From Hordeum vulgare subsp. vulgare (Eukaryota > Streptophyta > Magnoliopsida > Poales > Poaceae), in contig NC_058519.1 in NCBI RefSeq assembly GCF_904849725.1, positions 537,052,316-537,116,315 of the forward strand: a stretch of DNA of 64,000 bases, in the 5' to 3' direction. The notes below the pieces were generated by a model, which was not told the origin of the DNA, searched no databases, and saw only the letters and a list, made by a program, of their open reading frames with translations. Below, piece by piece: positions 11,001 to 20,489 of the stretch; the stretch's first letter is position 1; each line of letters begins with the position of its first letter. The position numbers and the translations under genes were made by a program.

Positions 11001-12799
11001 GAGGCGGCTTAGTGGCTTTCTGGACAGTCACCTTTGGCCTTTGAGACCAAAATGCTGATCCTTTCTGATGGGTAGAATAACATGTTAAAACCTGGGACAT
11101 TCGTGAATACATTGAAAAAGTAAAAAAAGGAGGCGACTTAGATTGTTACCGATGGAGTCGGGTTGGAGAGGCAGAAAGGCTTCAGCCCAATCTTGGCATA
11201 GTTTTCCGGGGACTCGCCGGTTAACTTCCTGATTATGTCTACAATGTCTTTTTCGGTGAGTTTTGTATGAAAAAAGCATTGGGGATGGTTCTCGTTGCCG
11301 TCGTACTCGCACATCAGACCATCCCGGCGACTCAAAGGAAGAATTCTCCATTCCACCCAACAACAGACTAGGTCAACCCCGGTGAGCCCATTATTGGTCA
11401 AAGACCTTAGCTGGGAGAAGACGGGGATAAATTCCAATTCTTCTTCTTCGGTAAATTTCTCTGGCAGCTTGAAACCCATGGGTAAGCGATCTTCTCTATA
11501 ACCCGGAAGTGGGTTCTCGCCGGGAGGAGAAGTGTCACGACAATAAAACCATGACTGGTCCAGCCTTTGGGATGGCTGGGCATGACGATAGACGGGAACC
11601 CACATTCGCGGCACCACTGGATGTTGACACCCCCAAGTTCCAAGTTGGGCCCGCTGGTAAACTCGGTCTGGCGGTTCAGATGGAAGAAGTTCCAAAACAG
11701 TAGCACTGTGGGCTGTGTCTGTAGATAGGCCTCGCAAAATACTTGGAATTGGTAGAGGTTACTGATGGAGTTGGGCCCCAAGTCTTGAGGATGAACATTG
11801 AGGAAGTGCAGAGCGTCTCTAAAAAACTTTGACCCGGGAGGCTTGAAGCCTCGCTCCAGATGGTCAAGAAAAACAACTACTTCCCCCTTGGCAGGATTGG
11901 GAGTCACCTCGCCTGGGGAGGTCCGCCAACCAACAACTTTCTTACGATCAAGATAACCCGCCAAAACATATTACTCGAGATAGGCGTCAGTGATCTTGGT
12001 TGGTAGCCAATTGCATTTCGAGATACTGACCATGACTACAAAAAGAAGGAACAAGGCGGTTTATTAAAAACCATAAAACGTGGTAACTCGCGAGTAGGGA
12101 GATCTACAATATGACTATGGGATATTCTAACTCGCCAATTGAGAGATTTACGGTATGTCTATAGAGGCGTTATGACTCGCTATTCAGCAATCAAAGGCGT
12201 AGCTATGGTGATGTTCTAACTCGCCATGGTCAAAGAAGGTGATTGGCGACTCTAAAAGGATTTTTTTTCCTTAGGAATATTCCCGGGAGGAGGAAAAACA
12301 TGTTTCTAAAGGCGAGCAATAAATTACAGATCTACGGGTGGACAAAATTGAAAAGATAGTGCCTGACAAAATCACGAAAGCTATGAACGCGTTAAATGTG
12401 ACAGAGATGCCATATGAATCCATGAAGTGAATCATCAGGTGGCCGAGGGATGCGGTGAAACTACCCTGATCTACCGCTACAAAGGATCTACCATAAAAAT
12501 GTTGACGGATCTAAAATAGAGGGGAAATGTTCATTGCATAACTGAAGATAACCTAGAAGAACATGGGGGCGAGGTCTAACCCTAATGAAGGAAAGGTGCT
12601 TACCTGAGAAATAAGGACGATTCCAGGAGGTTGATGCGGAAGATCTGCGGTGGATACTGCGCCTTCGGTTCGCCTTGAGACGTCCGGACCATGATGGTTG
12701 GCAATGGAGCTTCGGGAACGGCGAGAAGACAGAGGCGCAGGCACGAGGAAGACGAAGCTGACGAGGAAGATGAAGTGGGGGTAGGTCACGGCGCCCCAC
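8046..12799 (-). pseudogene. Antisense multi-exon gene in element A, PF04195-like ('putative gypsy type transposon')
   Basis: Exons deduced from coding similarity plus splice signals, minus strand: leader up to 12604 (donor GTAAGC); 12035-11151 (acceptor TTTTTGTAG, donor GTAACA); 11064-10912; 10822-10586 (acceptor weak, AG after CCATG); 10504-10440; 10366-9910; 9029-8752; 8670-8046. Joined phases agree across the small exons. The 12035-11151 exon starts ATGGTCAG at 12033 and gives CNWLPTKITDAYLE, later GEVVVFLDHLERGF and FFRDALHFLNVHP. This is the pattern of plant proteins with the PF04195 domain. Downstream parts are a Lys-rich linker (PPPKKKKKNKGK), an acidic region, a coiled coil (exon 9029-8752) and a C-terminal helical domain. 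Breaks: TAA near 11975, a frameshift near 11550, TAA near 10186, a stop in the 9029-8752 exon and a shift near 8400. Tat elements are known to carry extra, sometimes antisense, ORFs; function unknown. Confidence 0.8.
9087..9803. repeat. 70-bp tandem array, about 10 copies, inside an intron of the antisense gene
   Basis: Units start TTGGGGGCTACAGGTTGAAG and end GATGACCCGACCC; I count a 70-base period over about ten units, with most copies differing at only a few positions. Each unit contains TCATCTTT-CA-AAAGATGA, an 8-bp inverted repeat. The array lies wholly within the 9909-9030 intron of the antisense gene. Confidence 0.92.
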
Positions 12800-12812
12800 T
12801 CCCCCCTGTGGT

Positions 12813-12820
12813 TATTTAAA
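12813..12820 (-). promoter_or_regulatory. TATA-like box of the antisense gene
   Basis: On the minus strand the sequence reads GGCCTTTAAATAACC, about 210 bp before the end of the leader exon (12604) and in a GC-rich context. A start site about 30 bp downstream would fall near 12785, just ahead of the leader exon. Inferred from position only. Confidence 0.5.
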
Positions 12821-13125
12821 GGCCGGGCGCTGGAAACAAAATGGCATGCGTGAGAATAGAGGCGATAGATGTAAGATTTGCAATGATGGCGCCTGGATTT
12901 TCGGGATAACCAAAATGACGGTGAGAAAGATCCATTGGGTAGTTACATCATTAAGTCCTGAAATTGAAGGGAAAAGGTGATGTCATCAAAAACTACTTGG
13001 CGGCTCAGACAATTCGTGATGGACGGCGGCTTGTTGTTCGTCAAAAGATGGAAGTGTTACAAGTCGCCCCAAAGTGAGCGTGGAAGTTCATTGGAATGAA
13101 TAAATTCAAGTCAATTTGGGCCTAA

Positions 13126-13631
13126 TGTTGGGGATATTACCTGCGGTGTAACCCGCCCTAAATGGGTCGGGTCACTAAAGGGGCGACTCATCCTTTGTTA
13201 ATGCAAGCCTAAGCTAGGGGCCCATGAGACGGATGGCGGTTCGGGATCGATGCAGAAGATAAGCTGCCAAGGAGGTTACCAGTCTTGGAAAGCACGGCGA
13301 CTTAGAGATATGGAAGACCACGATCTGTAGCCTGGCTAGGACTCTTGTAAACCCTAGGGCCTCGACCTGTATATAAAGGCGAGTCCCTTGGGGAGATAGG
13401 ACAAGTTAGAAATCATCGAGAGCTAGGTCACGCGAGTTACGCCCTCCTTGTAATGGAATCCATCATGAATCTACACAAAGCTGGACGTAGGCTTTTACCT
13501 CCACACAAGGGGTCGAACCTGGGTAAATCTGAGTCTCGCTTTCGCTCACCCCCTTTGAGTCGCCACCAAGGTGCGATGGCTCCTTTACTAAGTCCTTTCA
13601 CGAGGACATCTGTCGTGACAAAACCACGACA
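13126..13631 (+). repeat. Element A 3' LTR
   Basis: 506 bp from TGTTGGGGATATTACC to ACCACGACA, ending TG...CA. A TATATAAA box lies at 13370-13377. The block 13486-13528 (GTAGGCTTTTACC ... CCTGGGTAAA) recurs in the LTRs of E and of the relic at 14426. The 5 bases after it, TTATG, would be the target duplication; the left copy is outside the window. Confidence 0.92.
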
Positions 13632-14267
13632 TTATGCCAGAGTGAAGTAGACATCGGTGAAAGGTGCGGGGCGCGTGACATCGACGCCTGCCGCGGCTTT
13701 CCCCGACTTGTCGGCACAAATGCGGGTCGAGTGCCGGGAACTCCACACTTCTTGGGGAGATTGGCCTACCCGGCAGTCCTTTGTGTTGTGGGTGCGCGTG
13801 TTCTGGTGAGCGCAGAACACCCTGGGCGACCCTTGCGGGCGCGCCCGCACGTGGGCCTAGCGGCAGCCTAGAGCCGGCCACAGGGACCCGGAGGAGAAAG
13901 AGCACGGCGCTGGGAGCGGCTCGCCTGGGCACCTTGAGCTGAGCCCCTAGCGGATCACCGCATGGTGGTGGAGGTCGCTCGCTGGCGGAACCCCCCGCTT
14001 CTGGCTCGCTGGCGGATCATCGCATGGTCGTCAAGCATGGTGGTGGACGAAGCGGGGCATATGGCGCCAGGCCCTTATTGGCTATGCTGACTAGCTCTGT
14101 GATGTGGTTCGCCCACGCGCCGTATCCTCTATCCATCAGGCGGTGGCGGAGCAACTCACTCGCCATGAGCAGCGCGTCCCGCGCGTTCAGATCTCCCATG
14201 TGAACGTAGGCTACGGGGGGGGGGGGGGGGCAGCGGAGATGGCTACGAAGGGCTGTATCGCCCATGC
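13632..14267 (-). pseudogene. gag: Gypsy gag relic (minus strand)
   Basis: On the minus strand an ATG at 14265 opens 82 codons with DLNARDALLMASELLRHR and WANHITELVSIANKGLAPYAP, resembling the N-terminus of a Gypsy Gag common in grasses. After an apparent internal loss, the frame at 13850-13632 contains FCAHQNTRTHNTKDCRVG, a C-x2-H-x4-H-x4-C zinc-binding motif near the usual Gag C-terminus. The middle capsid domain and all of pol are missing. A 16-G run at 14215-14230 lies inside. The correct PBS and LTR end lie immediately upstream (14406-14430), so this is the head of a minus-strand element truncated by, or lost next to, element A. Assignment rests on pattern, not on a search. Confidence 0.6.
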
Positions 14268-14405
14268 TTGACGACGGTGGTGATCACGACGCCGGTGGGC
14301 CAGTAGAGGCCGCCCGACACCTATCTCCCGGGTCGCTCGTAGCGAGTGTCGGCCATGGGGTCAGTGAAGCCGTGAGCAAAACTGGAGCGGAAGAGCGGAT
14401 GCGCA

Positions 14406-14425
14406 CCCCTACCTGGCATGCCAAA
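14406..14425 (-). other. Primer binding site of the minus-strand Gypsy relic
   Basis: Minus strand reads TTTGGCATGCCAGGTAGGGG directly after an LTR end CTACA. Many grass Gypsy elements have a PBS region close to TTGGCGCGCCAGGTAGGGG; here the site has mutated CpGs (GCGCGC to GCATGC). Confidence 0.65.
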
Positions 14426-14852
14426 TGTAGGAATGGGGGCTACGTAGACCCAAGAAAATGTTTGAACTCTGGGGTGTGCTTTCTCTCTTACCATGTTCTA
14501 ACTCTCAACTCCACGACGACTCTCGAGTGGTAAGAGCTTAAGGGAAGCTAACCAGGACGTGCGGCAGTTTACCCAGGTTCAGGCCACCTCGCGGCGTAAA
14601 ACCCTACTCCTGCTTGTTTTTGGATTGCCTCAGGTGGAAGACGAGTACAAAGGTGGGTTCTAGCCCTAGTGGAGACGATAGGGGTCTGATCCTCTTCTAC
14701 GGAGGTTGGGCCTCTCTTATATACCAACATTGGTCCTCTTACCCCCAAAAACATTGGCAGGAAGGGTTGTTTAACGCCCAAGATGTGATCCTATCCTTAT
14801 TTTGGCACGAGGGCCTCGACAAGGATAGAAGCACATATCATCGTGTTCAAAA
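14426..14852 (-). repeat. LTR (3' portion) of the minus-strand Gypsy relic
   Basis: Starts, in its own orientation, somewhere near 14850 (boundary not certain) and ends CCTACA at 14426. It includes at 14567-14613 the reverse complement of the shared GTAGGGTTTTAC ... CCTGGGTAAA block seen in A and E. I cannot set the left boundary of this LTR because no second copy is present. Confidence 0.55.
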
Positions 14853-15107
14853 GTGATGTGTATATGGAATTGTCTTACAATCGCCACAAGCTACAACATG
14901 AACAACACAATACAACAATATATTCAATCACCATGTAGAAGAGCATGGTCCGACTATGGACGAAAACAAACGATAGAAGAATGACGTCCATCCTTGCTAT
15001 CCCATGTTGCCGGCCTGGAACTCATCCTAGATCGATGATGAAGAAGAAGAAACTCCAAATAGCACAATCATTGCGCTCACGTCAAAGTATCGCTTTACCT
15101 GTACCTG
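14853..15107. repeat. Repeat R, left part (unclassified LTR-like)
   Basis: No ORF. It continues across element C at 22150: bases 15103-15107 and 22150-22154 are the same ACCTG, the target duplication of C, so the two parts are one older sequence. See the right part for the reasons it looks like an LTR. Confidence 0.5.
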
Positions 15108-16591
15108 TGATACGTCCCAAACGTATCTATAATTTCTGCTTGTTCCATGATCTTTTGGGTGACATTGTTATAAGTTTTGCTACACTTTTATATCATTTTA
15201 CGCATATTTGGACTAACCTACTAACTCAGTGCACCCAGTGCCAGTTTCTATCTGCTGATGTCTATTTTGCAGGGGCTTTTACCCAATTTTCCGAAGGCCG
15301 AAAAAACCAGAGAAAAATTTATAACAAATCAGCGTACGGGAAGGTTCCAGATCACCGAAGATGGGCTAGAGGGGGGCCAGGGGCCGCCGAGGTGACCTGT
15401 GGGCGCGACCTACACCCTGGTCGCGCCAAGAAGCTGCCTAGGTGGGTCCCACGCCCACCGGTGCCCTCCTTTCACCTATATTTACCACTTGACGAGGAAA
15501 ACCCTATACGGGATCCAGAATCATGAATTTCTCCATCGTTCCGCCAACGCAGCGCTTCCGAGATCGAGAGCGTCAGGAGACCTCTTCCCGGCACCCCGTC
15601 GGAGGGAGGATTGACCTCCGGGAGCTTCTCCACCACCATGGGCGCTTCTCGGACCTGCCGTGAGTAGTCCTCCTTGGACCATGGGTCCATGACCAGTAGC
15701 TATGTGATGTCTTCTCTCCAATCTTGTGCTGCAATGGTTAGTCCTTGTGAGCTGCCCTACATGATCAAGGCATCCATGTAATTCTCTTGCTATTGTTATG
15801 CTCGGTTTGTTGGGATCCGATGGATTATGAGATTATGTTCAGATTGTTATGAGTTATATATTTGATTATCCTTTTATATTATGTTCCTTAGTGATTCATG
15901 CATGTTCTCCGTTGCTATTTATTGCTTTGGCCGAGTAGTAGATTGTAACTCGAAGCGGGAGCATTATGCATGATCGTGGGTTCATGCCCCTCGATGTCTA
16001 CTTGTCTGGAAAGATATCTCAAGGTGGATGATTAGTAAGTAGATACTGATGAATAAACGGTCTACTTGTCTTGGCATACTGCCATTACTATTGAACCTCT
16101 AACTATCAAGTAGCATAATTAGCATTGCGGTGCGTTCATAATTCTGTCAATTGCCCAACTGTAATTTGTTTACCCAAGCATAGTTGTTTATCGTCTTTTG
16201 GGAGAGAGACATCACTAGTGAACATCATGTGACTCCGGTCCATATCATCATCATTGTTTACACCTCCATTATTTATCGTTTTCATTTACTTTTCCGTTGC
16301 AATCACTATTACTTTCCCCGCTTGTGTTTTGATCCTTTGCAAACTACAATGTCAGATAGATTGACAATCTCTATGTACTCGTTGGGAGCAAAGTTATGTC
16401 TTGTGTGTGCAGGTCCACGTCTTCTGCTAGCGCCAAGGTGGGAGACACCTAGTTGTTGATCCTAGGAGTCCTCCAGGTTCGATAAACCTTACAGTCTCCG
16501 AGTAAGGGAAAACTTGCTGCTGACTACATCTCAACCTTCCACTTGGGGTAACCAACGAGGTGCGAGAAGTATATACATCATCTCGTTATCA
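15108..16591 (+). repeat. Element C 5' LTR
   Basis: 1,484 bp. Compared with the 3' copy it lacks about 160-190 bp after base 16000 (the segment at about 21385-21560 in the 3' LTR). Confidence 0.92.
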
Positions 16592-16603
16592 AGTAAAGTT
16601 TTC

Positions 16604-16621
16604 TGGCGCCGTTGCCGGGGA
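16604..16621 (+). other. Primer binding site of element C
   Basis: TGGCGCCGTTGCCGGGGA, 12 bases after the LTR end. This is the site usual for Athila-type plant Gypsy elements. Confidence 0.8.
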
Positions 16622-16760
16622 CTCCAGTCTTCAAGATAGGGGATTTTCATGCTATCTTTTACCTTGCTTTTAGTCTTGTTAGTTTGCTTTCTAGTTTTTC
16701 TTTAGTGTCTTATACCAAAAACCAAAAAAAATATAGTTACTTTGCTTTTAGTTGTCAAGC

Positions 16761-17593
16761 ATGTTAGGATTAGGTGCTTTGAGGGAATTTGAGGTCCTAG
16801 ATTTCCATCAAAGGGTTGGAGAAGATGTGAAGAAAGCTTGGGATAGAATTTCTGAAGCACATAAAAGAATTATGCCTTGGATCCCTATCAAAATTGTGCT
16901 TAGAAATTTTTATCATGGTCTTTTTATGTGGTGTCAACAATCTCTTGATATTAAAGCTGAAGGAGATTTTTTAGAGTGTGATGAGGCTAGAGCTCTTGAT
17001 ATTATACATGGTCTACCTAATTACTTTGTTTATGATCATGGATTTGATATTATTATAGATAAACTTGCTATCATAGAAAGAAGAATAGATGATCTAGACT
17101 TGAGAGAAAGAGAGATACCCATGGTTGATAAGAAAATAATTTTGAAAATAGATGATGACTGGGAGCCTTTTGTTAGAATTAGCATCTCTAACAAGACTTC
17201 CTTGCTTATTTTGATATTGGATCCATGATTTCTACAATGCCAAAAGTTGTTTATGATTCTCTCTGGTTAGACATGGGCAATTTTTCATCTTATCATGGAC
17301 ATGCTAATGGCGATATTACTGAAGTCCAGGGAAAGGTAAAAGATGTCCAGGTTACATTCTCTAAAAGGAATGCAATGGTTGATTTCTTCACCATGAAGCC
17401 AAACCAAGGAAACATAGTGCTTGGAAGGGACTTCCTTCGAGCCATGAGAGGATTCATTGATATACGTAAAGGACAAATACACTTATGTGGGAAAGCAAAA
17501 GGTACTTACCCGTTCCCTATGAAAAATAAGGATGAACTTGTTGAGGATCCGTTTGAAGGTATTTATGACTCCGATGACCTCGGAGAATTTTGA
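16761..17593 (+). pseudogene. gag: Short gag-protease region of element C
   Basis: The first frame starts at ATG 16761 (MLGLGALREFEVLDFHQRV) and runs to 17228. Its run NFYHGLFMWCQQSLDIKAEG lines up with NCPAHGL...IFYAGLNFASRN in F. The second frame, open to a TGA at 17591-17593, contains the protease core: FDIGSMISTMP at the switch point (about 17205-17240) and later IVLGRDFLRAMRGFIDIRKG, matching IILGRPFLRTIGAIID in F. A frameshift near 17190-17225 separates them. Relative to F the Gag N-terminus and the Asn-rich centre are missing, so this is an internally deleted as well as frameshifted gene. Confidence 0.75.
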
Positions 17594-20489
17594 TCCTCCT
17601 TTTTGCATTATGCCTAGCTCAAGGGCATAAAAGAAAGCGCTTGTTGGGAGGCAACCCAATTTGTTTTCACTTTCAGTTTTAGTGGTCTTGATGCATGTTA
17701 CTACTGTAGAAACATCATTGTATCTTTATTTTAAAGCTTTGTGCCAAGTTATATCCTCCGATTGCAAGAAAGTTCAAAAATTGTGACATGCTGTCTAGAA
17801 ACAGATTATGTTTGCTTGACGGAACAATTCGCCAAAAATCACAAGATCATATTTTTGATCTGAATTTTTTTGAAAGCATGATCTATATAATTTTATTTCT
17901 TGCATCTGTTCTGAGTTTTTTTATTTGAGTTGTATAAGTGCCCCAAATAAATTATTTACTATATGTTGTTTTGTTTTTCACAGATTCTGCCATGTTTTGC
18001 GCTTTCATTGTTTTGCAAATCCTAAGCTTACTTTTTATTTGCAAAAACCTTTTGCAAATCATGATAAACAGTAGCAATTCATGAAAATCTTTATTTCCAG
18101 CAGGTAATGAATTATTTTATTAAGGGTATTAACCACTCTAATCAGCTTATGATGAGTTTCGTATGAAGGGAGTTTTCAAGTATGGGATGGGAGATGATGA
18201 AAGAAGATATAGGAGTGTCAAGTGCTCAAGCTTGGGGATGCCCCCATCGACCCCAAGAAATATTCAAGGAGACTCAAGCGTCTAAGCGTGGGGATGCCCC
18301 CGTGCATCCCTTTCTCTATCAACAATCATCAGTTCGTCCATCTCCATGCTATATTTTTATCACTTCATATGTTATGTGTTATGCTTGGAGCGTCCCACTA
18401 TTTACTTTTTAGTTTGTTTTAGTTTTTCTTGCTGTTCATAACAAGTTGGAACCTAGCCTACCTTGTTTGGGAGAGAAACATGCTCCATTCCGCTCTAGAA
18501 CACAACATAGGTTTCCATGCTTATCTTTTTTTGTGTGTTCTTTATCTTTCCATAACTATTGTCATGCCTAGCTCTTAGTTTTCATGTTGTATCCTTTTAA
18601 GAGCTTTTATTTAGGTTGCTTTTGGAACTATCTTGAGTTATCATGCTTATCTTGTTTAGAGAGTTGGCTTGTTGCACTGAGTTGTGTGTCTTGCATGAGT
18701 AGGTAATTGAGATTTCTATTTAAGTACAGTAGTAACTTGCAATAGTTTTGAGGTATTGATTTGAGTAATGTTTGGACTATTGGTGCCAAGAGTTTAAGCC
18801 TATTAGTGATAGGTGTCGTAATTTGGGAAATCCGTGTGTTTTTAAAAAACTAAAAATTAGTTGAGAACTCTAGCTACTAAATTCATCGCTAACCTCTGGA
18901 GGGCTTGGAATATATAGAGTACCCTCACGTTACCATGAGTCGATGATGCTCAAGGATAACCAAACCCCCAAACACTCCTCCTCGGGGTACTTGTCTCTTT
19001 GTGAATTTCCTAACTAGATAGAGAGTTACCGATAATAAGTGTATGAGTTGTTCGGACTAATGTGAGTATTCAATTGTTGGCACTTCCACCATCCATATTT
19101 TGCTAGCCTTTTCGATACCGTGCATTTCCCTTTCTCATCTTGAGAGTTGGTGCAAACTCCACCAGTGCATCCCAACCCATGACATGATACACTCTGTCAT
19201 ACATAAGCCTCATTATATCTTTCCTCAAAACAGCCACCATACCTACCTATTAAGGCATTTCCATAGCCTTTCCGAGAAACATTTCCATGCAACATCCACC
19301 ATCTCATGACTTGATCTTCATGTCATACATGATTTTGCGTGATCATAGAGCCGCATGATAGTTGGGCCTTGCCCATATTATTGCTACATGACGCGCTAGT
19401 ATCATTGCATATCCTGCTACACTAGCAGAGGCATACATTTGCATACATCATGATAGTTTTCACTTGTCTTTATGTTGAGTACTTATTATAAAGTGTTATG
19501 ATCTTCTTTTTATTCATGAAAAACATAGAGTGTTGCCCTTAAGTGAGGAAAAGATCCCAAAGAGGACAAAACAAAAGATCCCAAAGAGGACAAATGAGAG
19601 ATAAAAAGAAAGAGCCAAAGAGGCCACCCAAAAATTTAAAAAAATAGAAATAAAAATTAATAAAAAGAGAGGAGGGGGCAACACTACTATTCCCTTTGAA
19701 AGATCCCAACTCGTACTCCATTGCTATATTTGTACTACATAGAGATTATCATTCATGCATAACTATGTGGGGACCCTTACACTATAGAACTTGGTTTGCA
19801 TATTCCAATGATGAGCCTCCTCAAATGAGTTCTAGGTCTTCATGAGCAAACAAGTTGGATGCACCCCCACTAGTTCCATTGGAGAGCTTACCTTAGCTCA
19901 TATGTGCATATGTTACATGGCAATCCCTACTCCTCACATCATATCTATCATTTGGCTTTCTCTCTCCTATGATTGCCCTCATTGATGTCAGACTTTCACA
20001 CCTTTTTGTCTTCCTTCCCCATCATTATTCTATTTGCCATCCCAAGTGCCAAAATATCTTGTTTACCCTCATCCATTGCATGAGTGCTCAAAGTCGAAAG
20101 GGAGAGGATCATTTTGACTTCTGCCTGACTAGTGGTTTGGGGATGAGTCAAAATAAGATTCCGAAGGAGACTAAGTATGAAATTTTAGTAGATTGAGTTC
20201 TCAATTAAAAATATATTTTATGATCTCAACCCATCTCCCACTTCTTGCACGCAAACACCATTTGGAGACATTCGAGTCACGGACAGCGAGAGCTCTTGCA
20301 CCTTTATCTTCTTACTTTGCTAATTTCAATACTAGATATAGACTCTTGCTTGTTATTGTCTTGACTTGAATTGCATACCTTACTTGCTTCAATTTGAAGT
20401 TCTTATATGTGTGTTAGCATGTCACCGCAGAAATTATTGTGTTATCATTTATCTACTCGAGGACGAGCAGAAATTAAGCTTGGGGATGT
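17594..20489 (+). other. Element C 3' non-coding region
   Basis: No credible ORF. Structured modules shared with D and F: a stem TATGCC...GGCATA at 17609-17629; TTGTTGGGAGGCAACCCAA at 17641-17659; two copies of GGGGATGCCCC at 18234-18244 and 18290-18300; a purine-rich stretch (about 19550-19680, AAAGAGG and AAAAA runs); and a polypurine tract TTAAGCTTGGGGATG at 20474-20488 just before the 3' LTR. Confidence 0.7.

Larger units (their letters stand above)
231..13631 (+). mobile_element. Element A: Tat-lineage Gypsy retrotransposon with antisense gene
   Basis: An LTR pair (231-368 is the tail of the 5' copy, 13126-13631 the complete 3' copy) encloses a PBS, gag, protease, RT, RNase H, a second RNase H and integrase in Gypsy order. 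A 6.2 kb 3' region with an opposite-strand gene follows. The Arg-type PBS, the DGG protease motif, the additional RNase H after the normal one and an extra antisense gene are all features known for grass Tat elements such as RIRE2 and Grande. The coding region carries many stops and frameshifts, so the copy is dead. The two LTR tails differ at about 6 of 138 positions, which suggests an old insertion. The family name within Tat is not assigned. Confidence 0.88.

Noticed and set aside
10817..11044. 75-codon plus-strand ORF with a Phe/Gly run
   Set aside because: It is the reverse of the Lys/Pro-rich exon of the antisense gene (11064-10912).
13640..13930. GC-rich segment resembling rDNA or a host gene exon
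   Set aside because: The minus-strand reading gives a Gag zinc-binding motif and the adjacent PBS and LTR end, which explain it as a Gypsy relic.
14264..14533. 89-codon plus-strand ORF
   Set aside because: It spans the PBS and LTR end of the minus-strand relic, so it is a chance frame.
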